A DNA stretch of 41,641 nt from Methylobacterium segetis (lineage in GTDB: Bacteria; Pseudomonadota; Alphaproteobacteria; Rhizobiales; Beijerinckiaceae): NCBI RefSeq assembly GCF_004348265.1, contig NZ_SMNT01000046.1, positions 1 through 41,641 of the forward strand, in the 5' to 3' direction. How positions within the stretch are numbered: the first letter of the stretch is position 1; each line of letters starts with the position of its first letter. A program made the position numbers and the translations under genes. Of the stretch, positions 1-8,453 are shown one piece after another. The notes below the pieces were generated by a model, which saw only the letters and a list, made by a program, of their open reading frames with translations, was not told the origin of the DNA and made no database searches.

Positions 1-684
1 GCGCGCGCGGAGCCCGCACGGCCGCCCGAGCGGCCGGCGCCGCAGCGCACCTTCGGGCAATCGGCGGCGGCCAAGCCGGGCGAGGCGGCGGGCGATGCCC
101 GCGCACGGGCCGCCGAGACGAAGACGCTGGAGGAGCTGGAAGCCCTGCTCGCCGGCTTCGACGGCTGCCCGCTCAAGTTCACGGCCAAGAACCTCGTCTT
201 CGCCGACGGCAACCCGGCCGCGCGGGTGATGTTCGTCGGCGAGGCGCCCGGCGCCGACGAGGACCGCGTCGGCAAGCCCTTCATGGGCCGCTCGGGCCAG
301 CTCCTCGACCGGATGATGGCGGCGATCGGCCTCGACCGGACCTCGGCCTACATCGCCAACATCGTGCCCTGGCGCCCGCCCGGAAACCGCAACCCGACGC
401 CCCAGGAGGTCTCGGTCTGCAAGCCCTTCATCGAGCGGCAGATCGAGCTCGCCGACCCGGACCTGATCGTCTGCCTCGGCAGCCCGTCGACGCAGACCCT
501 GACGGGCACGAAGGACGGCATCCTGAAGGCGCGCGGCCGCTTCTACCCCTATCGCGTCGGAGACCGGGAGATCCGGGCACTGGCGACGCTGCACCCCGCC
601 TACCTGCTGCGCCAGCCCGTCCAGAAGCGGCTCGCGTGGCGCGACTTCCGGCTGGTGCGCGCGGCCCTCGACGGCAAGGCTTGA
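1..684 (+). CDS. Uracil-DNA glycosylase, family-4-like (5' truncated)
   Basis: The reading frame is open from base 1, so the N-terminus lies outside the window and the first in-view ATG (226) is internal. The protein should remove uracil from DNA to start base-excision repair. Visible family motifs are GEAPGADEDRVGKPF (nucleotide-binding/catalytic loop), SGQLLDRMM, RPPGNRNPTPQE and the C-terminal HPAYLLR loop. Family-4 enzymes normally hold a [4Fe-4S] cluster with four cysteines. Here only two of the expected positions keep Cys (DGCPL and VCKPFIERQI), and the cysteine usually before RPPGNR is Trp (IVPWRPPGNR), so the cluster is probably absent. From memory, related alphaproteobacterial proteins show the same substitutions. 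The family assignment is firm; loss of the cluster is inference. Confidence 0.9.
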   Translation, partial: ARAEPARPPERPAPQRTFGQSAAAKPGEAAGDARARAAETKTLEELEALLAGFDGCPLKFTAKNLVFADGNPAARVMFVGEAPGADEDRVGKPFMGRSGQLLDRMMAAIGLDRTSAYIANIVPWRPPGNRNPTPQEVSVCKPFIERQIELADPDLIVCLGSPSTQTLTGTKDGILKARGRFYPYRVGDREIRALATLHPAYLLRQPVQKRLAWRDFRLVRAALDGKA

Positions 685-797
685 ATCGGACGCGCCCTTG
701 CCTCAAGACGCGCCGCCGGCCCAAGCGGAACCGTAGCTCCGGTGCGGCCATTGAATGGGCGGTTGCCGGCGGGTGACCTGTAACGGGTGGTGCGGCC

Positions 798-1703
<906 letters not shown>

Positions 1704-1718
1704 AGGGCGCAACAGGCT

Positions 1719-1740
1719 CCCTCTCCCGTCCGGGAGAGGG
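1719..1740. terminator. Perfect hairpin between convergent genes
   Basis: Arms CCCTCTCCCG (1719-1728) and CGGGAGAGGG (1731-1740) are exact reverse complements separated by two bases. The hairpin lies in the 48-bp gap between the convergent metallopeptidase and aspA genes, where a bidirectional terminator would be expected. Neither side has a T-run, so it is not a textbook intrinsic terminator. Similar CCCTCTCCCG palindromes are, to my knowledge, frequent intergenic elements in Methylobacterium genomes, so it could instead be a dispersed repeat unit. Confidence 0.55.
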
Positions 1741-1751
1741 GCGGGCGCCTC

Positions 1752-3263
1752 CTAGACCGGCTTCGTGATCTTGCGGCCCCGCGAGGGCCGCGTCATCGCC
1801 TCGAGCTCCAGCAATTCGTGAAGCTGCTCCTCCGTGAGGAGCCCTTCCTCCAGCACAAGGTCGGCGACGGGGCGATTCTCGGCGAGCGCGCGCTGCGCCA
1901 CCCGCGAGCAATTCTCGTAGCCGAGCGCCGGCACCAGCGCCGTGACGAGGCCGATGCTGCCGTGGACGAGGCTCCTGCAGCGCTCGCGGTCGGCCTCGAT
2001 GCCCTCGACGCAGCGCCGCGTCAGGGTCTCGACGCCCGAGGTCAGCATCCGGATCGAGGAGAGCACGCAATAGCCGATGGTCGGCTCGAAGGCGTTGAGC
2101 TGGAGTTGGCCGCCCTCGGCGCAGAGGGTCACGGTGAGGTCCTGGCCGATCACGAGGAAGGCCACTTGGTTGACCACCTCGGGGATCACCGGGTTGACCT
2201 TGCCGGGCATGATCGAGGAGCCAGCCTGGACGGGCGGCAGCCGGATCTCGCCCAGTCCCGTGCGCGGCCCCGAGGAGAGCAGGCGCAGGTCGTTGCAGAG
2301 CTTCGAGAGCTTCACGGCGACGCGCTTCAGCACGCCCGAGAACAGCACGAAGGCGCCGAGATCCGAGGTCGCCTCGATCAGGTTCGAGGCGAGGATCATG
2401 GGCTGGCCGGAGGCGCGCGACAATTCCTCGACGGCGAGCGCCGCGTAGCGCGGATCGGCGTTAATGCCCGTGCCGATGGCGGTCGCGCCGAGATTGACCT
2501 CGCGGAAGAGCCCGACGATCTCGGTGATGCGCGCCACATCCTCCTTGATCGTGGTGTGGAAGCTGTCGAATTCCTGGCCGAGCGTCATCGGCACGGCGTC
2601 CTGCAGTTGCGTGCGGCCCATCTTGAGCACGTCGGCGAACTCGACCGCCTTGCCCTTGCAGGCATAGGCGAGGTCGTCGAGGGCGCGCACCAGCGGCGCG
2701 GTGGCGAAGATCACGGCGAGGCGGAGCGCGGTCGGGTAGGCGTCGTTTGTCGACTGCGCCATGTTGACGTCGTCGTTCGGGTGGAGCGCCGCGTAGTCGC
2801 CGAGGGGGCGGCCCATCAGCCGGAGGGCCACGTTCGCGATCACCTCGTTCGCGTTCATGTTGGTCGAGGTGCCCGCACCGCCCTGGATGGCGTCGACCAC
2901 GAAGGATTCGGCGTAGCTCTTGTCGGTCGCGACGAGGGTGCAGGCGCGCTCGATCGCGTCGGCCTTCTCCGGCGGCAGGTAGCCGAGCCGCCGGTTCGCC
3001 CGGGCGGCGGCCTGCTTCACCAGCGCGAGCGCCCGGACGAGTTCGGGAAAATGCCCGACCGGCACGCCGGTGATCGGGAAATTCGCCACCGCGCGCTTGG
3101 TGTGGATGCCCCAGAGCGCGTCCGCCGGCACATCGGCGTAGCCGAGGAGATCGTGCTCAGAGCGGGTCCGCGACCCTTCCATCTCGACGGTGCGCACCGT
3201 CGAGACGGCGAGGTTGTCCGGCATGTCGGGCGTCTGCGCGCTCTGCGCCGCTTCGGTCTCCAT
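1752..3263 (-). CDS. aspA: Aspartate ammonia-lyase
   Basis: A 503-residue member of the fumarase/aspartase superfamily, which converts L-aspartate to fumarate and ammonia in the cytoplasm. The superfamily signature is present as SSIMPGKVNPVIPE, whose serine-containing loop closes over the substrate. GGAGTSTNMNANEV and DDVNMAQSTNDAYPTA are the other conserved substrate-binding blocks. These read as aspartase rather than class II fumarase, although the split between the two is not absolute from sequence alone. There is a roughly 35-residue N-terminal extension before the conserved EHDLLGYADVP segment. The chosen ATG has a good Shine-Dalgarno sequence (GGAGG five bases upstream). The gene lies 86 bp downstream of tupA on the same strand and ends with TAG before the 1719-1740 hairpin. 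Confidence 0.93.
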   Translation of the reverse strand: METEAAQSAQTPDMPDNLAVSTVRTVEMEGSRTRSEHDLLGYADVPADALWGIHTKRAVANFPITGVPVGHFPELVRALALVKQAAARANRRLGYLPPEKADAIERACTLVATDKSYAESFVVDAIQGGAGTSTNMNANEVIANVALRLMGRPLGDYAALHPNDDVNMAQSTNDAYPTALRLAVIFATAPLVRALDDLAYACKGKAVEFADVLKMGRTQLQDAVPMTLGQEFDSFHTTIKEDVARITEIVGLFREVNLGATAIGTGINADPRYAALAVEELSRASGQPMILASNLIEATSDLGAFVLFSGVLKRVAVKLSKLCNDLRLLSSGPRTGLGEIRLPPVQAGSSIMPGKVNPVIPEVVNQVAFLVIGQDLTVTLCAEGGQLQLNAFEPTIGYCVLSSIRMLTSGVETLTRRCVEGIEADRERCRSLVHGSIGLVTALVPALGYENCSRVAQRALAENRPVADLVLEEGLLTEEQLHELLELEAMTRPSRGRKITKPV

Positions 3264-3349
3264 CGGGTCCTCCCGTTCGGGTCTGGGACAGGCGCGGAGC
3301 CTAGCAGACGCGGGAGGCCGTCGCAGGGATCAGGCCAGGCCCCGGCCGA

Positions 3350-4192
3350 TCACGATTTGCCGGCCTCGGCAGTGGGGAAGAACAGCTGCTCGCCCTCGAT
3401 CTTGTAATCGGCGATGGCGCGCTGCCCGTCCGGGGCGATCAACCAGTCGACGAAGGCCTGCCCCTCCTTGGCCTTCACCTGCGGATGCTTCTCGGGGTTC
3501 ACCAGCAACACGCCGTACTGGTTGAACAGGCGCTTGTCGCCCTGGACCAGGATCGCGAGGTCGCCGCGATTCCTGAACGAGAGCCACGTGCCACGGTCGG
3601 CGAGGATGTAGGCGTTCGCGGCCGAGGCGGTGTTGAGCGCCGGGCCCATGCCCTGGCCGACATCCTTGTACCACTCGCCTCTGACGGCGCCGAGATCGAG
3701 GCCGGCCTCCTTCCAGTAGCGGAGTTCCGCCGCGTGGGTGCCGGAGCGGTCGCCGCGCGAGACGAACGGCGCCTTGACGGCGGCGATCCGGGCGAAGGAA
3801 GCGGTCACGTCGCCGCCCCTGGCGCCGGCCGGATCCGCCTTCGGCCCGGCGACGACGAAGTCGTTGTACATCACGGCGTGCCGCTTCGTGCCGAAGCCCT
3901 CCGCGACGAACTTCTCCTCCGCCGCCCTGTCGTGGACGAACACGACGTCCGCGTCGCCGCGGCGGCCCACGTCGAGGGCCTGTCCGGTGCCCAAAGCCAC
4001 GACCTTGACCCCGATGCCCGTCTTCTCGGTGAAGCGCGGCAGCAGGTGCTTGAACAGGCCCGACTGCTCGGTCGACGTGGTCGAGGCGACGGTGATCGTC
4101 TGCGGCTCGGCCCATGCCGGCCCGGCAAGTCCCGGCCCGGCGAGGAGGGCGGCGAGGCCGAGGCTCAGGAGGCTGCGGCGAAGGATGTCCAT
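3350..4192 (-). CDS. tupA: Tungstate ABC transporter substrate-binding protein
   Basis: A 280-residue exported binding protein. Residues 1-28 form a Sec signal peptide with an AWA|E cleavage site. The mature protein begins with TITVASTTSTEQSGLF and contains GTGQALDVGRRGDADVVFVH and VMYNDFVVAGP, which are characteristic of TupA-type tungstate-binding proteins rather than ModA. It should capture tungstate in the periplasm and deliver it to TupB. The start codon was chosen because it opens the signal peptide; the frame is also open further upstream, inside tupC. The gene's first 28 bp overlap the end of tupC, so translation is probably coupled. A molybdate preference cannot be excluded from sequence. 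Confidence 0.9.
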   Translation of the reverse strand: MDILRRSLLSLGLAALLAGPGLAGPAWAEPQTITVASTTSTEQSGLFKHLLPRFTEKTGIGVKVVALGTGQALDVGRRGDADVVFVHDRAAEEKFVAEGFGTKRHAVMYNDFVVAGPKADPAGARGGDVTASFARIAAVKAPFVSRGDRSGTHAAELRYWKEAGLDLGAVRGEWYKDVGQGMGPALNTASAANAYILADRGTWLSFRNRGDLAILVQGDKRLFNQYGVLLVNPEKHPQVKAKEGQAFVDWLIAPDGQRAIADYKIEGEQLFFPTAEAGKS

Positions 4193-4890
4193 GGAAGTTC
4201 TCCCTTGAGGTAGGCGCGGGCTTCCGCGGTGCGGGGCGAGAAGAGGACCTGGCGGGTCGGCCCGTGCTCGACGGCACGGCCCGCGGCGAGGACGAGCACG
4301 TCGTCGGCGAGCCGCGCGACCTGCCCGAGATTGTGCGAGACGAGGACGACCTTGGTGCCGCCTCGGGCCATCTCGGAGACGAGCGCCTCGATCGTCTCGG
4401 TCGCCGCCGGGTCGAGGCTCGCCGTGGGCTCGTCGAGGAGGAGGAGTTGCGGCTGCGTCGCCCAGGCACGGGCGAGGGCGAGGCGCTGCTGCTCGCCACC
4501 GGACAGCTTCGTCGCCGGGTCGCCGGCGCGCCCCTGCAGGCCGACCCGGGCCAGCGCCGCCTCGATGCGCGCCGCCCGCGCCGCCCGGCCGAGGCCCAGC
4601 GGGTCGAGGGCGAGGCCGATGTTGCGGGCCAGGCTCGCGCGCACCAGGGCCGGGCGCTGGAAGACGAAGGCGCGCCGCGCCGAACCGTCCGCCCCGATGC
4701 GGATCGTGCCCGCGCTCGGCGCCAGCAGGCCGTCGATCAGGCGCAGCGTCACGCTCTTGCCGGCGCCGTTCGGCCCGATCACGGCGGTGATGCCGGCGCC
4801 CCCGATCGTCGCGTCGAGGCAATCGAGGATGGTCCGACCGCCGACGCGGTAGACGAGCCCGTCGAGGCGGATCGGAACGGACACCCTCAT
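4165..4890 (-). CDS. tupC: Tungstate ABC transporter ATP-binding protein
   Basis: A 241-residue ABC ATPase that would power oxyanion import with TupB. The complete motif set is visible: Walker A GPNGAGKS, Q-loop FVFQRP, signature LSGGEQQR, Walker B LLLLDEPT followed by ASLD, and the switch histidine in VLVSHN. It starts with ATG at 4890, overlapping the tupB stop as ATGA. Its 3' end overlaps the tupA start by 28 bp. The length indicates a single ATPase domain without the C-terminal regulatory domain of ModC, which fits TupC. Confidence 0.9.
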   Translation of the reverse strand: MRVSVPIRLDGLVYRVGGRTILDCLDATIGGAGITAVIGPNGAGKSVTLRLIDGLLAPSAGTIRIGADGSARRAFVFQRPALVRASLARNIGLALDPLGLGRAARAARIEAALARVGLQGRAGDPATKLSGGEQQRLALARAWATQPQLLLLDEPTASLDPAATETIEALVSEMARGGTKVVLVSHNLGQVARLADDVLVLAAGRAVEHGPTRQVLFSPRTAEARAYLKGELPWTSFAAAS

Positions 4891-5582
4891 CCGTAGGCCC
4901 TCGCCGCGTAGCTCCGCAGGAGGGAGGCCGCCGCGTTCACGGCGACGACGAGGGCCATCAGGACGAGGCCGAGGGCGAGCGCGAGCGCGAGGTCGCCCTT
5001 CTGGGTCTCCAGCGAGATCGCCGTCGTCATGGTCCGGGTGAAGCCGTCGATGTTGCCGCCGACGACGAGCACGGCCCCGATCTCGGAGATCGCCCGCCCG
5101 AAGGCGGCGAGCACCGCCGTCAGCAGCGAGAAGCGCACGTCGAAGATCAGGATGCCCGCCCTGCGCCACGCGGAGAGGCGGAGCGAGCGCAACTGCTCGC
5201 CGAGATGCGCCTCCGCGTCGGCGACGATCTGCCGGGTGAGGGCGGCGATGAGCGGCGTCACCAGCACGCTCTGGGCGGCCACCATCGCGGCGGGGGTGAA
5301 CAGCAGCCCGAAGGGCCCGAAGGGGCCGGAGCGCGAGAGCAGCAGGTAGATCACGAGCCCGACGATGACCGGCGGCAGGCCCATCGACGCGTTCATCAGG
5401 CCGACGACGCCCTGGCGTCCCGGGAAATGCGCGACGGCGACGAGGGCGCCGAGCGGGATGCCGACCGCGCAGCCGATCAGCACCGCCGAGACGCTCACCC
5501 GCAGCGACAGCCAAGCGATGGCCACGACCTCCCGGTCGAGGCTCGCGAGACGCGAGAAGGTGTCGGTCAGGGTCTCGTACAT
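4887..5582 (-). CDS. tupB: Tungstate ABC transporter permease
   Basis: A 231-residue inner-membrane permease with about five or six hydrophobic segments. The segment EIGAVLVVGGNIDGFTRTM near residues 165-185 is the conserved cytoplasmic EAA-type loop that docks the ATPase, in the form usual for TupB. MGLPPVIVGLVIYLLL is another conserved permease stretch. It is the first gene of the tup operon and lies 71 bp from the divergent regulator at 5654. The order tupB-tupC-tupA, with the binding protein last, is unlike the more common tupA-first layout. A purine-rich GAGGAGGGG sits about 18 bases before the chosen ATG, rather far for a ribosome-binding site, so the exact start is less certain. Confidence 0.88.
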   Translation of the reverse strand: MYETLTDTFSRLASLDREVVAIAWLSLRVSVSAVLIGCAVGIPLGALVAVAHFPGRQGVVGLMNASMGLPPVIVGLVIYLLLSRSGPFGPFGLLFTPAAMVAAQSVLVTPLIAALTRQIVADAEAHLGEQLRSLRLSAWRRAGILIFDVRFSLLTAVLAAFGRAISEIGAVLVVGGNIDGFTRTMTTAISLETQKGDLALALALGLVLMALVVAVNAAASLLRSYAARAYG

Positions 5583-5653
5583 CGTCGATGCTGCGCGCTT
5601 CCCCTCCTCATGCTAACGGTGGCGCCGCGAATTCAATAGGAAAGCGCTTGCAT
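5583..5653. promoter_or_regulatory. Divergent control region between tupB and its regulator
   Basis: A 71-bp intergenic region that must hold the start signals of both tupB and the regulator. The hexamer GCGCTT occurs at 5595-5600 and 5644-5649. Its complement AAGCGC at 5642-5647 forms, with the latter, the 8-bp palindrome AAGCGCTT (5642-5649). AGGAAAG at 5638-5644 is a plausible ribosome-binding site for the ATG at 5654. The repeated GCGCTT could be an operator half-site, but this is inference. Confidence 0.4.
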
Positions 5654-6640
5654 ATGTCGGCCGCCCTGCATCTCGCCGGGACGATCGGGCTGGGTCACGG
5701 CACGGTCCCGCTGGAGGCAGCCTTTCGGCTGCTCGACGCGCTCGCCGGGGAGAAGTCTCTGCAGGGGGCGGCCCGCCGCCTCGGGATCTCCTATCGCTGC
5801 GCCTGGGGACGGATCGGGACCATCGAGGCGGCGTGCGGGCAGGCCGTGGCGGTGAAGACGAAGGGGCACGGCTCGCTGCTCACCCCGTTCGGCAGCGCGC
5901 TCCTCGCCGCGCTCGCCGACGCCTACGCCGAGACCGAGGCGGCGCTCGAGGAGGCCCGGCTGCGCCTCGACCGGCGGCTCGGCGCGCTCGCCGCCCCGCT
6001 CGCCGCGCCCCTGCGCCTCGCCGCGAGCCACGACACGCTCCTCACGGGCGTGCTCGCCGGCCGCCCCGACATCGAGACCTCGGTCGCGGGCAGCGCCGAG
6101 GCCCTGGCGAAGCTCGCGGCCGGCAGCGTCGACGCGGCGGGCTTCCATTTCGGCGCCCGCGAGGCCCGTCCGGATTCGCCCTTCGCGGCCCTCTTCGCGG
6201 ACCCGGACCGCAGGATCGTGCCCCTCTTCCTGCGCGAGCAGGGGCTGATGCTCGCGCGCGGCAACCCGCTCGGCCTGTCCGGGATCGCCGACATCGCGGC
6301 CACGGGCGCGCGCTTCGTCAACCGGCAGCGGGGGGCCGGCACGCGGCTCTGGTTCGAGCGGCTCTGCCGCGAGGCGGCTGTCCCCGCCGAGGCGATCCGG
6401 GGCATCGAGACGGAGGAATTCACCCATCAGGCGGTCGCCGCGATCATCGCCTCGGGCGCGGCCGATGTCGGCATGGGCACCCGCGCCGTCGCCGCCCGCT
6501 TCGGCCTCGGCTTCCTGCCGCTCGGCGAGGAGACGTATTTCCTGGCGACCCGCGCGGGCTTCGAGCACCCGGCGCTCGCGCCCCTCGTCGAGGCGGTCCG
6601 GGAGCGGGCCGGGGACGAGCTCGGCTACGGGCCGGCCTGA
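5654..6640 (+). CDS. ModE/LysR-type HTH regulator with oxyanion-binding-like domain
   Basis: A 328-residue predicted one-component regulator. Residues 20-85 form a winged helix-turn-helix like ModE or LysR (EKSLQGAARRLGISYRCAWG, then KGHGSLLTPFG). A helical linker follows. Residues 120-328 resemble the periplasmic molybdate/tungstate-binding-like domain of COG1910 (SHDTLL, GSAEALAKLAAGSVDAAGFH, VNRQRGAGTRLWFE, HQAVAAIIASGAADVGMG). The frame could open at 5588, but ATG 5654 has a Shine-Dalgarno sequence (AGGAAAG, nine bases upstream) and begins the conserved part. The protein has no signal peptide, so the domain should sense the intracellular ligand. Its divergent placement suggests it controls tupBCA, and possibly the moe operon, in response to tungstate or molybdate. 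Confidence 0.85.
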   Translation: MSAALHLAGTIGLGHGTVPLEAAFRLLDALAGEKSLQGAARRLGISYRCAWGRIGTIEAACGQAVAVKTKGHGSLLTPFGSALLAALADAYAETEAALEEARLRLDRRLGALAAPLAAPLRLAASHDTLLTGVLAGRPDIETSVAGSAEALAKLAAGSVDAAGFHFGAREARPDSPFAALFADPDRRIVPLFLREQGLMLARGNPLGLSGIADIAATGARFVNRQRGAGTRLWFERLCREAAVPAEAIRGIETEEFTHQAVAAIIASGAADVGMGTRAVAARFGLGFLPLGEETYFLATRAGFEHPALAPLVEAVRERAGDELGYGPA

Positions 6641-6661
6641 GCCATCAGGGCGCGGCCGGTC

Positions 6662-7915
6662 TCACAGCAGCGCGGCGTGCGGGTGGAACAGGATCGTGTC
6701 GCCCTCCGCGACGCCCCGCGCGTCGTCCGCGAGTTCGGCCAGGCCGTCGCTTCCCGTCAGCGAGGTGATCACGCCCGCCCCCTCGCGGGGAAACTTCACG
6801 GCCTCGACCGTCCCATCGGCCGCGCGGCGCAGGTTGACCCGCACGAAGTCCCGCCGGCCCGTCTTCTTGCGGTAGGCGAAGGCGGCCCGCACGGGCAGGC
6901 CGAGGGGGCGCTCGTAGGTGGCGCCGCCGAGCCGGGCGAGGAGGGGGCGGACCACGAACAGGAGCGTCACGTAGACGGCGACCGGGTTGCCGGGCAGCCC
7001 CACGAACGGCGTCCCGCCGACGACGCCCATCGCCACGGGCCGGCCCGGCTTGATCGCGAGGCGCCAGAAGACGAGGCGTCCCGCCGCCTCGACGGCGGCC
7101 TTCACATGGTCCTCATCGCCCGTCGAGACGCCGCCCGAGGTGAGGATGAGATCGTGATCCGCGGCCGCCCGCGCGATGTTCGCGATCAACGTCCCGCCCT
7201 CGTCGCGGAGGATCCCGAGATCATCGACCTCGACCCCGAGGCGCGTCAGCAGGGCGGCCAGCATGACCCGGTTCGAATCGTGGATCGCGCCGGGTCCCAG
7301 GGCCTCGCCCGGGGCGATCAGCTCGTTGCCGGTCGAGAACAGCGCGACCTTCAGGCGGCGCCGCACCCGGATCCCGGCATGGCCGGTCGCGGCGGCGAGC
7401 GCCAGATCCTGTGGCGTCAGGCGCCTGCCCGCGGGAATCGCGACGGCACCCCGGGCCAGATCCTCGCCGGCCGGCCGGCTGTTGGCGCCCCGCTTCAGGC
7501 CCGCCGGCAGCACGACGCCATCCCCCTCGAGCCGGACATCCTCCTGCATGAACACGGTGTCGGCGTCGGCCGGCATCGGCGCCCCCGTGAAGATGCGGAC
7601 GGCAGCGCCCGCGGCGCTGACGGCCTCGGCGGACGCGCCGGCCGCGAGGCGCCCGCGCAAGGGGAGTTGCGTCTCGCCGTCCGGGGCGAGATCGTCGTAG
7701 CGCACGGCGTAGCCGTCCACCGCCGAGTTCCGGAAGGGCGGCAGGTCGATCCGCGCCGTGACGTCCCCGGCGGCGATGCGCCCGTCGGCGAGGCCGAGGG
7801 GGATCGTCTCGGACGCCTCGATCGCGGGAAGGCGCTCACCGATGAGGGCGACGGCGTCCTCGATCGTCATGAGCGGGCCGCCGAAGGCGAAGCAATCGTC
7901 AGTCAGCTGCGCCAT
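6662..7915 (-). CDS. moeA: Molybdopterin molybdenumtransferase MoeA
   Basis: A 417-residue canonical MoeA, which inserts molybdate or tungstate into adenylylated molybdopterin in the cytoplasm. Motifs in order are NSAVDGYAV (residues 63-71), the block ending in GEDL, STGNELIAPGE, HDSNR, GGVSTGDEDHV and LPGNPVAV, all expected in an active enzyme. The frame extends upstream inside mobB, but ATG 7915 is chosen because it directly precedes the conserved MTIEDAVALI segment. It overlaps the mobB stop by 17 bp. It is the last of four overlapping genes and ends 21 bp from the convergent regulator. Confidence 0.92.
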   Translation of the reverse strand: MAQLTDDCFAFGGPLMTIEDAVALIGERLPAIEASETIPLGLADGRIAAGDVTARIDLPPFRNSAVDGYAVRYDDLAPDGETQLPLRGRLAAGASAEAVSAAGAAVRIFTGAPMPADADTVFMQEDVRLEGDGVVLPAGLKRGANSRPAGEDLARGAVAIPAGRRLTPQDLALAAATGHAGIRVRRRLKVALFSTGNELIAPGEALGPGAIHDSNRVMLAALLTRLGVEVDDLGILRDEGGTLIANIARAAADHDLILTSGGVSTGDEDHVKAAVEAAGRLVFWRLAIKPGRPVAMGVVGGTPFVGLPGNPVAVYVTLLFVVRPLLARLGGATYERPLGLPVRAAFAYRKKTGRRDFVRVNLRRAADGTVEAVKFPREGAGVITSLTGSDGLAELADDARGVAEGDTILFHPHAALL

Positions 7916-8453
7916 GGGAGTCCAGCCTTTCCAGGACGCTGCCGATCGGCTCCGCCAGCCGCAGGACGAGGTCGGCGATGGCCTCGACATCGTCGAGCCG
8001 GGCAACGGGCCGCCCCGCATCGGGGAAGGGTCCGTCGCTCGCGACCGCGACGATGCGGGTATCGCCAGGGTGCAGGGGCGCCCGCCCGTTCGCCGCCCGG
8101 AAGATCTCGAGCTTCGGGTGGCTCTCGCGCTTGAAGCCCTCCACCAGCACGATGTCGCAGGGGCTGAGGCGCCGCAGCAGGGCGGCGAGGCTCGCCTCGG
8201 GCGCGTCGCCGAGCTCGTGGATCTGCGCCCAGCGCCGGGACGAGGCGATGATGACCTCGCTCGCCCCGACCTCGCGGTGAACGAAGGAATCCTTGCCCGG
8301 CCGGTCGATCTCGAAGGCGTGGTGGGCGTGCTTCAGGGTCGCGACGCGCAGGCCCCGGCCGGTCAGGGTCGGGATCAGCTTCGTCAGGAGCGTCGTCTTG
8401 CCGGCCCCGCTCCAGCCGGCGAGCCCGATCACGCGCATGTCCCGCTCCGCCAT
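7899..8453 (-). CDS. mobB: Molybdopterin-guanine dinucleotide biosynthesis protein MobB
   Basis: A 184-residue P-loop GTPase. GWSGAGKTTLL at the N-terminus is the Walker A motif, LKHAHHAFEIDRPGKDS is the conserved MobB block and VLVEGFKRE is the conserved downstream motif. MobB assists formation or delivery of the bis-MGD cofactor used by DMSO-reductase-family enzymes such as formate dehydrogenase. ATG 8453 overlaps the stop of the upstream moeA-fusion gene as ATGA, and the 3' end overlaps moeA by 17 bp. MobA is not in this window. The family call is secure; a role specific to the nearby formate dehydrogenase is inferred from context. Confidence 0.93.
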   Translation of the reverse strand: MAERDMRVIGLAGWSGAGKTTLLTKLIPTLTGRGLRVATLKHAHHAFEIDRPGKDSFVHREVGASEVIIASSRRWAQIHELGDAPEASLAALLRRLSPCDIVLVEGFKRESHPKLEIFRAANGRAPLHPGDTRIVAVASDGPFPDAGRPVARLDDVEAIADLVLRLAEPIGSVLERLDSHGAAD

